64,000 bases of DNA from Gloeothece verrucosa PCC 7822 (GCF_000147335.1 NC_014501.1:4232001-4296000), one strand, 5' to 3'; counted from the first letter of the stretch, positions 49,263 through 59,388 are shown. Translations and numbers: made by a program. Notes: generated by a model from the letters alone, not told the origin.

Positions 49263-51476
49263 ATGGCTGATGATGATGTAAAGTTTGAATTTTTGCCTTC
49301 ATTACCAAAAGATAATCTTGATGACCGAACCTTTGAAGACTTAGTCGCCGAATGTATCCTAAGAATACCGCGTTATTGCCCCGAATGGACAGATTATAAC
49401 CCCACTGACCCAGGCATAACCCTCATAGAACTGTTTTCTTGGTTAACAGACCAAATGTTATTGAGGTTTAATAAAGTCCCCAGGCGCAACTATATCACCT
49501 TTCTCGAACTCTTAGGCATACGCCTACAACCGCCCGCCAGCGCTATTACAGAATTAACCTTTTATATCACTGAACCGGATAACTTTCCCTATCGCATACC
49601 CGCTAATACAGAAGTGGGCACCGAACGCACCGCCAACGAAGAAGCAATAATATTTAGTACAGATCGAGACTTACTCATTGGTAAACCTAGTATCCGTTAT
49701 TTTTTAAGCGCCCGAACCAGTGAAGAAAGTCCCCGCGTCTTACGAGATACCGTCACTCATCAATGGACGCGACAAGACAACGGAGAATGGGGCGGATCAG
49801 AACAAACACTATTTGATGAACAACCCGAACCCGGTAACAGTTTTTATCTCGTCTGCGAACCCGATCAACCCCTCGATGGGAATGTTTTAACCATTACCTT
49901 CTCTGGACTTGCCGCCACCCCTACCGGTATCGATCCCGATCAGCCGCCCCGCAGTTGGGAAGCATGGGACGGGCAAAAATGGCAACCGGTTTTACTAAAA
50001 GAAGCGGATGACTTGACCAAAGGGTTTAGTTTTAACCGTCTGCGAGAAGCCGGCGACAACCCCATACAAGCGGCTGATATTGTGCTTCATCTCCCCCTAA
50101 GCTGGCCGGTTACCGTCTTTACCGGTTATGAGGGGCGCTGGTTACGTTGCCGCTTCACTGAACCCGAAGCCGGACAACCCGGTTATGTCAACTCTCCGCG
50201 CATTACCAGTCTAAAAGTCAATGCCGTTGGGGGAACCGTTTCAGCCAGTCATAGCCGCGTAGTTCGAGAAGAATTATTAGGCAACAGCGAAGGCATACCC
50301 GGGCAAACTTTTCAATTAGCCAATGCTCCTATTTTAAAACGTCGAGACGATGAATATATTATCATTACCCCTTTAGGCGGCATCCCCCAAAACTGGCAAG
50401 AAGTCCAAGACTTCGCCGACTCTAACCCCGAAGACCGTCACTATACGATCGACTCCCTGACCGGTAAAATACAATTTGGCCCCCTCATTCAAGAACCTTC
50501 CCGACTCGTCAAAGCCACTCAAGACCGGGCCGGAGTAACCCCCCTACCGGTGCTAGGAAATTACCCGATCGAACGCGCTAATACAGCCGATGGGCCCAAT
50601 GAGAGGCAATATGGCAGTATTCCCCCAAGAGGGGCCCAAATTCGGATGCGTCAATATCGATCAGGGGGAGGTCGTGAGGGGAACGTTGAACGGCAAACCT
50701 TAACAGTGCTAAAATCAGCCATTCCCTATATTACCCGAGTCGTTAATTACCAACCCGCCCGAGGCGGCGCAGATGCAGAGTCTTTACAACAAGCGGTGTT
50801 GCGCGTTCCCAAAATGCTGAGAACCCGAGACCGGGCCGTCACACGAGAAGACTTTGAAACTCTCACCCTTGATGCGGCTAGAGGAAGTATTGCCCAAGCG
50901 TTATGTATTCCCCCTACTAGCAGTGGAGAAGCGGGTACAGTTACCATTTTAGTAGTTCCGGCAGCCAATACTGAGGAGATCGAACAAGCCAACGGCCTAG
51001 CCCCAGAAAAATTCGAGTTAGGGACTGAGTTAGAAGAAAGGATCAGGAATTATTTAGACGAGCGAAAATTATTAGGGGTTCAAGTGCGGCTGAGGTCTGC
51101 AAGTTATGTGGGGGCCAGTGTACAAACTCAAATTGGATTAGAACCATTTTATAACAATTCTCAAGCTCAAGAAATCCTCCGTCGTCAACTCGAAGTCATT
51201 TTATATCGTTTCCTCAACCCCATTACTGGAGGAATGGAGGGGAAAGGATGGCCCTTTGGCAGACCGGTTTATGTCTCAGATATTATTGCTTTAATTCAAA
51301 AAGTCCCAGGAGTCCGTTATATTGGGCCGGTACTGCTGTATGAGATTAATTCTACTCAACAGGGATGGCAACGAAACCCTGAACCTGTCCCGATGATCGA
51401 TCCAGGAGACAGAGGTTTAATTTGTTCTTGGAAAGATCGCCGCCTTCGTTCCGGTCATGTGATCAATTTTTTGTAA
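49263..51476 (+). CDS. Baseplate J/gp47-like assembly protein
   Basis: A 737-residue protein. The N-terminus FEDLVAECILRIPRYCPEWT, with YNPTDPGITLIELFSWLTDQ, is typical of putative baseplate assembly proteins of phage-like injection systems. The middle has variable beta regions. The J-like core is near residue 500 (RTRDRAVTREDFETLTLDAA and GEAGTVTILVVP). The C-terminus VYVSDIIALIQKVPGVRYIG closes the family pattern. It forms the wedge around the tube in contractile systems (Afp11-like). Confidence 0.92.
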   Translation: MADDDVKFEFLPSLPKDNLDDRTFEDLVAECILRIPRYCPEWTDYNPTDPGITLIELFSWLTDQMLLRFNKVPRRNYITFLELLGIRLQPPASAITELTFYITEPDNFPYRIPANTEVGTERTANEEAIIFSTDRDLLIGKPSIRYFLSARTSEESPRVLRDTVTHQWTRQDNGEWGGSEQTLFDEQPEPGNSFYLVCEPDQPLDGNVLTITFSGLAATPTGIDPDQPPRSWEAWDGQKWQPVLLKEADDLTKGFSFNRLREAGDNPIQAADIVLHLPLSWPVTVFTGYEGRWLRCRFTEPEAGQPGYVNSPRITSLKVNAVGGTVSASHSRVVREELLGNSEGIPGQTFQLANAPILKRRDDEYIIITPLGGIPQNWQEVQDFADSNPEDRHYTIDSLTGKIQFGPLIQEPSRLVKATQDRAGVTPLPVLGNYPIERANTADGPNERQYGSIPPRGAQIRMRQYRSGGGREGNVERQTLTVLKSAIPYITRVVNYQPARGGADAESLQQAVLRVPKMLRTRDRAVTREDFETLTLDAARGSIAQALCIPPTSSGEAGTVTILVVPAANTEEIEQANGLAPEKFELGTELEERIRNYLDERKLLGVQVRLRSASYVGASVQTQIGLEPFYNNSQAQEILRRQLEVILYRFLNPITGGMEGKGWPFGRPVYVSDIIALIQKVPGVRYIGPVLLYEINSTQQGWQRNPEPVPMIDPGDRGLICSWKDRRLRSGHVINFL

Positions 51477-51477
51477 T

Positions 51478-51575
51478 TTAGTCATTAGTTATTAGTCATT
51501 AGTCATTAGTCATTAGTAGTTTCCCCCTTCCCCTTTCCCCTTTCCCCTTTCCCCCTTCCCCCTTCCCCCTTTTCG
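51478..51575. repeat. Adjacent TTAGTCA and CCCCTTT/CCCCCTT heptamer tracts
   Basis: About six TTAGTCA-type heptamers (51478-51520) are followed directly by about seven CCCCTTT or CCCCCTT heptamers (51523-51575). They fill the 112-bp gap between the J and tail protein I genes. Confidence 0.8.
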
Positions 51576-51588
51576 GGTATTCTTTAAA

Positions 51589-52608
51589 ATGACCCTAGTT
51601 CGTTCTAATTCAAGTTTAAAAGTGCAATTAACCCCCATGCGGCCATTAGAAGCAACCCTCAAGCCGCAACGAATGGGGTTTGGAGATCCGGTTGACTCTC
51701 CTACAGAAACGGATTTATTGATCTATCCTGGAGAAACCAGTGAGATGATCTTACAAATTGCTAACATAACTCAAGGAGTGATCGCCACCGAAATTGAACT
51801 AAGAGGTAACTTTCCTCGAGACTGGATGAGAATTCATGCAGAAGGGCCTTCTATTTTTCCTCATCAACAAATGTGGTGCGGCATTTATTTTGATGTTCCT
51901 GCTGACTTTTTTGAAGGGAATGCAACTTGGAGTGAAGGTAAACAACCCCCTCTAGATTATACCTGTGCTATTTATATCTATTATGGAAACCCTGAACAAA
52001 CTGCCCGCGCTTGTGAAATTATCGAATTTAAAGCTTATATACGCCCCCACAGCATTTATTTAAACTTTTTACCTGCCCTTTATCGAGAAGTAGACTTAGT
52101 CGGGCGCTTGCTGAAAATTTTTGAGCAAACGTTTGAGCCTAGTGTCTGGATGTTAGAGGCCATGTGGGCTTATTTAGACCCCCTCACAGCCCCCTCATCG
52201 TTATTACCTTTTCTCGCTCATTGGGTCGGCTGGGAATTAATACCTAGTTTAGACCCAAAAAAACAACGACAACTCATTCGTAATGCTGTGACTTTATATC
52301 GTTGGCGAGGAACTCGTCGCGGTCTAAGATTTTATTTGCATCTATACACCGAGTTGCCGCTAGATGAAGATATCCCCGAAGAAGGTCAGAAGCATATCTG
52401 CATTGAGGAACCTTTTGGACCTGGGTTTATTTTGGGTGAGTCTCATTTGGGACGAGAAACCGTTTTAGGAGGCGGGCGCTGTTACCATTTTATTGTGCGT
52501 TTGCGTCAGCAATATCGAGGACAAATTGATGAAGCTTTGGTGCGCCAAATTATCGAACAAGAAAAACCTACTTGGTGTACCTACGAACTCTATATACAGT
52601 CCTCATAA
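51589..52608 (+). CDS. Phage tail protein I-like baseplate protein
   Basis: A 339-residue protein. The N-terminal half is beta-rich (VNLTPTET-like segment TDLLIYPGETSEMILQIANI). The C-terminal half has the tail-protein-I type core: YLNFLPALYREVDLVGRLLK, FLAHWVGWELIPSLDPKKQR and NAVTLYRWRGTRRGLRFYLH. This family follows the J protein in phage tails and in extracellular injection systems (Afp12-like). Same strand and order support one baseplate operon. Confidence 0.88.
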   Translation: MTLVRSNSSLKVQLTPMRPLEATLKPQRMGFGDPVDSPTETDLLIYPGETSEMILQIANITQGVIATEIELRGNFPRDWMRIHAEGPSIFPHQQMWCGIYFDVPADFFEGNATWSEGKQPPLDYTCAIYIYYGNPEQTARACEIIEFKAYIRPHSIYLNFLPALYREVDLVGRLLKIFEQTFEPSVWMLEAMWAYLDPLTAPSSLLPFLAHWVGWELIPSLDPKKQRQLIRNAVTLYRWRGTRRGLRFYLHLYTELPLDEDIPEEGQKHICIEEPFGPGFILGESHLGRETVLGGGRCYHFIVRLRQQYRGQIDEALVRQIIEQEKPTWCTYELYIQSS

Positions 52609-52707
52609 CTCACACCGATAACTCATCCCCGTTTATGTGCGTAGGCTTCGCCCCAGAAGATCGCAGCGCAGGACAATCATTAAAAAACCCCCTACCGGTA
52701 AGCAACC

Positions 52708-53946
52708 ATGACGACATTCTTCCCCCCTCCCCCGATACTTCCTTTTGATCGTTTTAGACCTTCTGATGGTCTTTTAATTAACGCCCAAAGATGGCGTAAA
52801 GCCCATGATTATCACAGACAACGGCAGAACTTTCATTATCAATCTCTACATCAACCGGGTGTGGTTTGTGGGTTGGGCGTGACTCTGATTTCTCCTGAGT
52901 CGAATGAACCTGAACAGTATCGTGATGGGCGTGGGATTAAGTTACAACCAGGTATCGCCATCGACCTTAAAGGTAATCCGATTATAGTTCCTCAAGCAGA
53001 AAATGTTCAAATTGCTGTGGAACCGCCAACAGAAGAACCTCTCACTGTCTATCTTGTGGTTAGCTATCGCGACCCCGATGAATTAATGATTAGAGAAGAC
53101 AGTGAAATAGTTCGAGAACAGTTTCGGATTGATGTTAAAACTAAACCTCCTAGTGAGTTGGAAGTGGAAGTTTGCCGCATCTGGTTGCCGCCCAATCAAC
53201 CTATACAATTAAAGGCGACAGATGATGTGTTTTTTCCTGGCTATTTCAATCCCGATTTTCGCTTTCGTCAATGGGCTACTCTTCGCCCTTTGGGGACCGT
53301 AAAAATTGCCCAAATTGAACATGATGACCCCCAACATAATGTTAATTTTCCTAATCTAGATTTTTTGGTGGGTAGTAGCGACATTCTTTATCCAAAATTA
53401 CAGGGAATAGAACCAGTAGGATTAATTAATTGGAAAGGAGAAGAACAACAAAACGAAGAATCACAAGGGAAAGTCAGATGGAGAGCCTCGGATTTAGAGG
53501 AATATGATTTACTTTATTTAACCGGTTCTCAGTTGAATTTTAGCCCTCAACAAGTTAAGGCACTGAAAGGTTATATTGAGCATGGAGGTGTGGTATTTGT
53601 GGATAGTTTGGGAGATAATTCTCCTATTACTAATTATGTGAGAGATTTGGCACAACGAGAATTGGGAACTCCTCTTAAACCTATTGCTAGACGACATCCT
53701 CTGCGCCGCATGCCTTTTCTATTTGGCGCTTTTCCTACTGGAGGGTTCGGACAACCCGTTAATTTATTCTGTGGAGGAGGGGTTATTTTAGCAACCGGAA
53801 ATATAGCCGCCGTTTGGGGGTTGGATCAGCAAATGACTATCTCTCGAGAAGTGTTACGATCTGCCCAAGAATTAGGGGTCAATATTCTGCATTATGCTTG
53901 GCATCGGCGCATTATGACTAAGTTACACCAAGCCTCAACATTCTAA
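52708..53946 (+). CDS. DUF4159-domain protein of the injection-system locus
   Basis: A 412-residue protein. The N-terminal 150 residues (RFRPSDGLLINAQRWRKAHD, HQPGVVCGLGVTLISPE, QPGIAIDLKGNPIIVP) look like a structural domain seen beside tail genes. The C-terminal half is a DUF4159-like domain: YDLLYLTGSQLNFSPQQVKA, GYIEHGGVVFVDSLGD. It follows tail protein I by about 100 bp. A role in the baseplate or in membrane attachment is inference. After it the locus stops: no sheath, tube, spike or ATPase gene lies in the window. Confidence 0.75.
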   Translation: MTTFFPPPPILPFDRFRPSDGLLINAQRWRKAHDYHRQRQNFHYQSLHQPGVVCGLGVTLISPESNEPEQYRDGRGIKLQPGIAIDLKGNPIIVPQAENVQIAVEPPTEEPLTVYLVVSYRDPDELMIREDSEIVREQFRIDVKTKPPSELEVEVCRIWLPPNQPIQLKATDDVFFPGYFNPDFRFRQWATLRPLGTVKIAQIEHDDPQHNVNFPNLDFLVGSSDILYPKLQGIEPVGLINWKGEEQQNEESQGKVRWRASDLEEYDLLYLTGSQLNFSPQQVKALKGYIEHGGVVFVDSLGDNSPITNYVRDLAQRELGTPLKPIARRHPLRRMPFLFGAFPTGGFGQPVNLFCGGGVILATGNIAAVWGLDQQMTISREVLRSAQELGVNILHYAWHRRIMTKLHQASTF

Positions 53947-54066
53947 TGGTACTAGGGGCAGCAACATCCGTACTGCCCTAAAAACCGAGATAAAAACTAA
54001 TCAATATTATAGATCCCTTGCCCAGTTAATATTGTCAAAACCTAACAAAATCCTGAAAAAAACTTA

Positions 54067-54094
54067 TTGACAAAATAATATTTTTATGTATAGT
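54067..54094 (+). promoter_or_regulatory. Sigma-70-type promoter candidate
   Basis: TTGACA (54067-54072), a 16-bp spacer and TATAGT (54089-54094) lie in the AT-rich 311-bp gap upstream of the ParA-like gene. The leader would be about 155 nt. Confidence 0.45.
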
Positions 54095-54257
54095 TTAAAT
54101 AAAATTCCTTAAGTTAGTAAATAACTTAATAATTCCTATTGTTTTATCTTGATCAAATGACTATAATGTCATCAAACCTTATAACTAAAAAATTTTTAAT
54201 AAGCACAATTAAAACCATCTGCAAATAGTTAGCCAACTTTTAGAACAATTATAACCT

Positions 54258-55013
54258 ATGCCTAGAGTTATTTCCGTTCATTCTTATCGAGGTGGAACAG
54301 GTAAATCGAATTTTACAGCCAATCTGGCTACTACCATTGCGCTGCAAGGACATCGGGTGGGAGTAGTGGATACTGATATTCAATCTCCTGGCATCCATAA
54401 TATTTTTGGGTTAGAAGCGGAAACTATCAATAAAACCCTTAATAATTATCTTTGGGGACAAGCCGCTATCTCTGATGCCGCCTACAATGTCAGTGAGACA
54501 ATTAAATTACCCGGAGAAGGAAAAATATTTTTAGTTCCTTCCAGTGTCAAAGCAGATGATATCTCACGGATTTTAAGTGAAGGTTATGATGTTAAACTCC
54601 TTAATGATGGATTTCGTAAATTAGTTAAAGATTTACAGTTAGATTATCTTTTTATCGATACTCACCCCGGTCTTTCTAAAGAAACTTTTCTTTCTATTGC
54701 TATTTCCCATGTTTTAATTTTAATTATACGACCTGATAAACAAGACTATCAAGGTACGGCCGTTACGGTGGATGTGGCTAGACAGTTAAAGGTAAAAAAG
54801 ATGCTTTTAGTTGTTAATAAAGTCTTAAAAAGCCTGAGTTTTGAAGATTTAAAACATAAAATAGAAGCCGCTTATGAGCTTCCGGTTGCGGGTGTATTTC
54901 CCTTAACTGAAGAAGTTATTCAACTGGCGAGTAATGGCGTATTCTGTTTACAATATCCCCACCATCCCGTCAGCCAAGAATTTCTTAAGGTAGCTCAAGA
55001 AATTATCAACTAA
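54258..55013 (+). CDS. ParA/MinD-like P-loop ATPase
   Basis: A 251-residue deviant-Walker ATPase: VISVHSYRGGTGKSNFTANL (Walker A), VGVVDTDIQSPGIHNIFGL (A'), DYLFIDTHPGLS (B) and LLVVNKV. The signature Lys of KGGxGKT is Arg here, which may change dimer-dependent ATP hydrolysis. There is no obvious amphipathic membrane-targeting tail. It is 17 bp before glutaminase in the same direction. It could position or regulate a partner complex; there is no ParB-like gene nearby. Confidence 0.88.
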   Translation: MPRVISVHSYRGGTGKSNFTANLATTIALQGHRVGVVDTDIQSPGIHNIFGLEAETINKTLNNYLWGQAAISDAAYNVSETIKLPGEGKIFLVPSSVKADDISRILSEGYDVKLLNDGFRKLVKDLQLDYLFIDTHPGLSKETFLSIAISHVLILIIRPDKQDYQGTAVTVDVARQLKVKKMLLVVNKVLKSLSFEDLKHKIEAAYELPVAGVFPLTEEVIQLASNGVFCLQYPHHPVSQEFLKVAQEIIN

Positions 55014-55030
55014 ATTGATGGCCAAAAACG

Positions 55031-56062
55031 ATGACAGAAAAATCTAATTTACAATCTCTAGCCAATTCAATTACAGCCGTTGCTTCTCCTTTTCGCAATT
55101 ATATTAATGAGCTATATGAAAAATATAAGCAATTAAATGAGGGGGTGGTTGCTGATTATATTCCTGAATTGGCAGGGGCAAATCCTGATTGGTTTGGCAT
55201 TTGCGTGATTACTCAAGCCGGGCAAGTTTTTGAAGTGGGAGAATGTGAGCAACTCTTTACTATTCAATCCATTTCTAAAGCGTTTATTTATGGGTTAGCT
55301 TTAGAAGATCATGGACGGGATTATGTTTGGACAAAGGTAGGAGTAGAACCCACAGGAGAAGCTTTTAATTCTATTATTTTAGACCAAACAACTAATCGTC
55401 CTTATAATCCTATGGTAAATGCTGGAGCCATTGCCACCACAGATTTAATTGAAGGTAAAGGGGCAACGGAAAGATTAAAACGCATTTTAGATATGTTTCG
55501 TCGATATACGGGACGAAATCTAGATATTAATGTTCCCGTTTTTTTATCAGAAAAAGCCACCGGAAATCGCAATCGTGCTATCGCCTATTTAATGCTCAAT
55601 TTTGGCATGATAAGCGACAAAATAGAAGAAACCCTTGACCTCTATTTTCAACAATGTTCGATCATGGTTAATGCCAAAGATTTAGCGATGATGGCGGCAA
55701 CTTTAGCCAATGGAGGAATTAACCCGATAACCGGCGAAAAAGCCATTGATGCACAGTATGTCCAAGATGTCCTCAGTGTCATGCTTACCTGTGGGATGTA
55801 TGACTCATCAGGAGAATGGGTGTATAGGGTGGGAATGCCGGCTAAAAGCGGCGTGGGTGGGGGAATTACAGCCGTTGCCCCAAAAACACTCGGCATAGGT
55901 GTATTTTCTCCTCTCCTAGATGCCAAAGGAAACAGCATTCGAGGAATAAAAGTTTGTGAAGATCTTTCTGTAGATTTTGGTTTACATTTATTTAATGCGG
56001 CTTTAGCCAAAAACAATCTTAATGATTGGATTGAAGGAAATGAGTCTTTAGATAGTTGGTAA
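55031..56062 (+). CDS. glsA: Glutaminase (GlsA type)
   Basis: A 343-residue beta-lactamase-fold glutaminase: [38 protein letters not shown] (catalytic Ser-x-x-Lys), [37 protein letters not shown] segment and [15 protein letters not shown]. It converts glutamine to glutamate and ammonia. Length matches the single-domain form, slightly extended at the C-terminus, without a STAS or ankyrin domain. The genes before and after are close enough for one operon. Confidence 0.95.
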   Translation: MTEKSNLQSLANSITAVASPFRNYINELYEKYKQLNEGVVADYIPELAGANPDWFGICVITQAGQVFEVGECEQLFTIQSISKAFIYGLALEDHGRDYVWTKVGVEPTGEAFNSIILDQTTNRPYNPMVNAGAIATTDLIEGKGATERLKRILDMFRRYTGRNLDINVPVFLSEKATGNRNRAIAYLMLNFGMISDKIEETLDLYFQQCSIMVNAKDLAMMAATLANGGINPITGEKAIDAQYVQDVLSVMLTCGMYDSSGEWVYRVGMPAKSGVGGGITAVAPKTLGIGVFSPLLDAKGNSIRGIKVCEDLSVDFGLHLFNAALAKNNLNDWIEGNESLDSW

Positions 56063-56154
56063 ACAAACAACGGAAACCTAAAAATCGTCAAAGTTATCAG
56101 TTTAGCTATTATGTAATAGAGATGCAGATCAGCTTAAACATTGGGAAAAATACT

Positions 56155-57186
56155 ATGACTGGATTGGCAAGTGAGCATCAAAAACAACCACAGCAAAATT
56201 ATCAAGAAGACTTATTGCTTTTGCAAGCAGAAATAGCCAAGCTAAAACAAGAAAATCAAGAATATTTACAAAAAATTAAAACTTTGGAAGAAAAAGAAAG
56301 ATTACTGCAATTAGTTTTAGACAATATTCCTCAATTAATATTTTGGAAAGATAAAACTTCGGTTTTTAAAGGCTGTAATCGACTATGGGCAAAAGCCGCA
56401 GGATTTAGCGACCCTAATCAAGTGATGGGAAAAACGGATTATGATTTATATCCGAACGCGACAAATATTGAACAATACATCGAAAAAGACCGTCAAGTCA
56501 TCACCAGTGGGAAATCGACAGAAACCTTAGAATATAAACCGAATAAAGATGTGTGGTATAACACAAAAAAAATTCCCATTGAAGATACTCAAGGTAATAT
56601 CGTCGGAATTTTAGCCACCATAGAAGATATCACAGGCAGAAAAAAAGCCGAAGAAAAATTGAGACTCGCTGAAGAAAAATATAGAGGGATTTTTGAAAAC
56701 GCTTTAGAGGGAATTTTTCAAACCACAGCCGCAGGGGTATATATGGATATTAATCCAGCAATGGCGAGGATTTATGGCTATGAATCTCCCGAAGAAATGA
56801 AAGCCAATGTTAGAGATATTTCTACTCAAATTTATGCCAACCCTCAACAGCGAGAAGAATTTCAACGTTGGATCGAAGAAACTGGACAAGTTAAGGGATT
56901 TGAATATCAAACCTATCGCCGAGATGGAACCAAAATCTGGGTAGAAGAAAATACTAGAGTAGTGCGAAATGAACAAGGCCAAGTTTTATATTATGAAGGG
57001 ATAATTCAAGATATTACTCAGCGTAAACAAGAACAAGAAGCCCTCAAACGACAAGTTCAAGAACTTCGTATAGAAATTGACCAACAAAAAAGAGCCTCGC
57101 AAGTGGCAGAAATTACCCAAACGAGTTATTTTCAAGAATTGCAAGCAGAAGTCGATAGTCTGCGGCTTGATGAAGAAGAATTTTAA
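56155..57186 (+). CDS. PAS-domain protein with flanking coiled coils
   Basis: A 343-residue protein from ATG 56155 (MTGLASEHQKQPQQ); ATG 56122 is an alternative. An N-terminal coiled coil (LLLLQAEIAKLKQENQEYLQ) leads to PAS 1 (LVLDNIPQLIFWKDKTSVFK, ending IEDITGRKKAEE) and PAS 2 (YRGIFENALEGIFQTTAAGV, ending IIQDITQRKQEQE). A C-terminal coiled coil follows. There is no kinase, cyclase or other output domain, so it probably signals by protein contact, perhaps to the ParA-like or glutaminase neighbours (inference). Confidence 0.85.
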   Translation: MTGLASEHQKQPQQNYQEDLLLLQAEIAKLKQENQEYLQKIKTLEEKERLLQLVLDNIPQLIFWKDKTSVFKGCNRLWAKAAGFSDPNQVMGKTDYDLYPNATNIEQYIEKDRQVITSGKSTETLEYKPNKDVWYNTKKIPIEDTQGNIVGILATIEDITGRKKAEEKLRLAEEKYRGIFENALEGIFQTTAAGVYMDINPAMARIYGYESPEEMKANVRDISTQIYANPQQREEFQRWIEETGQVKGFEYQTYRRDGTKIWVEENTRVVRNEQGQVLYYEGIIQDITQRKQEQEALKRQVQELRIEIDQQKRASQVAEITQTSYFQELQAEVDSLRLDEEEF

Positions 57187-57196
57187 TATTTGACTA

Positions 57197-57216
57197 CCCC
57201 CTGGTTTAGAAGGGGG
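57197..57216. terminator. Hairpin CCCCCT / AGGGGG between convergent genes
   Basis: 6-bp GC arms and an 8-nt loop, 10 bp after the PAS gene stop. Probably a bidirectional terminator, with no long T tract. Confidence 0.5.
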
Positions 57217-57265
57217 CGATCTATAACCTACAGTTCTACCGTTATGCTACCTGTGCCGGCTATTG

Positions 57266-58270
57266 TTACTCAGTCCTGAACTCAAATGGATCGGCAGGTT
57301 CCAACAACTCCGTCACGTCGCCAGCTATAAATTTATTAGTTTTGAGAACCAGGTTTTTCGCCTTTTTATTGTCTTCAAATTTTAGATCGGCTAAATTGAC
57401 CCAAACAACGTAAGGAGCATAAGCGGATTCAAAAAAATAACGCTTGTTTGTGCTATCTGCCACTGTGCGCCAACGGGTGCAAGAAATAATAGGTTGCGTT
57501 GAGGTACTAATGTTTAAAGGAACCGAGGCGTTGCGAATAACTGAAAAAACAGCAGCAATCGCTTGATCGATATCGGTTTTTTGGGGGATTGCATTAATAT
57601 AAAACGAAGCGCGAACGAACCGGTCCTCGGATCGATTGGTACCTGGTAACATGGTCATTCCGCCGATCCGTTCCCAATACTCATTAAGGGCTAGTTGCTT
57701 TTCGTAAATCGGTGAGTTAGTCATAACCTGATACTCCCGGTTGTGGTGAATATTCAACTTACCCTCGATGTACTGGAAGATAGCAGAATCTCCACTAGCA
57801 TCAGAAATCGATAGATGGGTTGTTGCTACCTCGTTCGGTGGGCGACCGGGAGGTGCAGCCGAGACAATATAAAACGGTTCTTTTTCTAGATCCTTAACGG
57901 CTTCGGCAACAGTAGCGTAATTTTCCAATACGTATTGCACCCAAGCGGAAACGGCTAGAGATTTACGACCCTCAGCTTGTTCGGGAAATTTGGTTTCAGT
58001 GAGATAGTTCATATTGGCAACCAATCCCGCCTCATTGATGCCATCGCTCACCGCACCATCATGATAGCTCGTCACAACAGTTTTATATTGAGATGTCCAT
58101 TGAATGGGGTCTGGTCCAGCCGCTCCATTGCGCTCTATATCCTTGTCAAAAGCCCAGAGATTACTATTCTCCATCATTTCGTCGCTGGTCCAATCCATAT
58201 TGCGGCCAGTGAGAATCATGTCCTTTCCTGTTTGCTTGTCTTTTCCAAGATAAACAACTCTAGTACACAT
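57266..58270 (-). CDS. Linear amide C-N hydrolase (penicillin V acylase/choloylglycine hydrolase family)
   Basis: A 334-residue Ntn hydrolase. After Met removal the N-terminal Cys2 (MCTRVVYLGKDKQTGKDMIL) is the nucleophile. TGRNMDWTSDE supplies the conserved Arg and Asp, NEAGLVANMNYLTET the oxyanion region, MTNSPIYEKQLALNEYW the Asn, and CTRWRTVADSTNKRYFFESA the C-terminal Arg. Cyanobacterial members can hydrolyse penicillin V or acyl-homoserine lactones, so quorum-signal degradation is possible. No signal peptide is visible, because the nucleophile directly follows the start. Confidence 0.92.
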   Translation of the reverse strand: MCTRVVYLGKDKQTGKDMILTGRNMDWTSDEMMENSNLWAFDKDIERNGAAGPDPIQWTSQYKTVVTSYHDGAVSDGINEAGLVANMNYLTETKFPEQAEGRKSLAVSAWVQYVLENYATVAEAVKDLEKEPFYIVSAAPPGRPPNEVATTHLSISDASGDSAIFQYIEGKLNIHHNREYQVMTNSPIYEKQLALNEYWERIGGMTMLPGTNRSEDRFVRASFYINAIPQKTDIDQAIAAVFSVIRNASVPLNISTSTQPIISCTRWRTVADSTNKRYFFESAYAPYVVWVNLADLKFEDNKKAKNLVLKTNKFIAGDVTELLEPADPFEFRTE

Positions 58271-58697
58271 AATTTTATTCCCTGAATTGGTTGTATAGTT
58301 CGTAAAAGTTTAGTCAAATATTGTAAGAGACATCAACATAATTTCAAATGCTCCCTTCACTTTTACTTTGAGAGATCATTCTCATAATCGTGAACTACGC
58401 ACCTCTCTATCCCCTAGTTATAAAGCATTTGGAAATGTTTATGTTATTAATTGTTGATTGTCTCCATCTCGCCGTGATTGCTTTCTGACCTGATCAAACT
58501 CGATTGGTTACAAGTCTCGCACTTCAGAAGGTTTTTCACCTGTACGAATGAGATTTAACAGGCTCTTTTCATACGATATAGTTTACTACTTTTTACATTA
58601 TTTTGCTATATTTGTATTGAAAGTTTACAATACTCTTAAGACGCTCTCAAAACCCTGTTGTGAATTTTTCGAGTTAGCAATTTTTTGGCTTAACTTA
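58271..58697. other. Intergenic region, no gene recognised
   Basis: About 430 AT-rich bp upstream of the acylase gene and downstream of the Crp/Fnr gene. I see no frame with family similarity and no strong inverted repeat. Confidence 0.5.
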
Positions 58698-59381
58698 CTA
58701 GACAATTTTTCCGGCTCTTTGTAATAACCCTTGCCGATTTAACAACCGAATTGACAAGCCATCGGTTGAGATTAATCCTTCTTGAGTCAGTTTAGCCAAG
58801 CCGCGAGAAAGCGTTTCAGGAATTGTCCCCAAAACAGCCGCCAATTGTCCCTTCGTTAAATCCAATTTCACTATCTCACTATTATTTTGTTGCTCACTTA
58901 AATTGAGTAAATATGCCGCCAATCTTCCCGGCACTTCCCTTAAAGATAAGTTTTCAATTAAATGAGCAAACCGCCGCAAATGCCTGGCAAACACCGACAA
59001 AATATTGATCGCTATCTGGGGATAAGCATTCAGAAGGTTTAAAAAATCTTCTCTCGAAAAAAATAAAACCTCACTCCTAACCACCGCCGCCGCACAAGCC
59101 GGAAAACATAGCCCATCAAAAGCCGGCACTTCAGCAAAATGTTCTTTTGACTCAAATAAATGAAGAATCTGTTCTTTTCCCTCAGCCGACAGTTGAAAAA
59201 CCTTAATTTTCCCCGATTTAACGATAAAGAAACCTGTTCCTTCATCTCCCTGCGAAAAAAGGGTTTCCTCTTTCTCATAAACTTGAACTTTAGTAATTTT
59301 GGCTAATAGGCTTAACTGTTCGGCCGGTAAGCCTTTAAACATTTGAGTCGTCCCTAAAAAGTCTTCGAGTTGATCTTTCAT
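58698..59381 (-). CDS. Crp/Fnr family transcriptional regulator (Hcp-linked)
   Basis: A 227-residue regulator. The cyclic-nucleotide-type beta roll has QVYEKEETLFSQGDEGTGFF and FVKSGKIKVFQLSAEGKEQI. The C-terminal HTH is KGQLAAVLGTIPETLSRGLAKL. The N-terminal Cys cluster of oxygen-sensing FNR is absent (only FPACAA in the middle), so an Fe-S switch of the FNR type is unlikely; a haem or NO sensor like HcpR/DNR is possible. It is divergent from hcp, and a perfect palindrome lies between them. Confidence 0.9.
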   Translation of the reverse strand: MKDQLEDFLGTTQMFKGLPAEQLSLLAKITKVQVYEKEETLFSQGDEGTGFFIVKSGKIKVFQLSAEGKEQILHLFESKEHFAEVPAFDGLCFPACAAAVVRSEVLFFSREDFLNLLNAYPQIAINILSVFARHLRRFAHLIENLSLREVPGRLAAYLLNLSEQQNNSEIVKLDLTKGQLAAVLGTIPETLSRGLAKLTQEGLISTDGLSIRLLNRQGLLQRAGKIV

Positions 59382-59388
59382 ATTGCAT

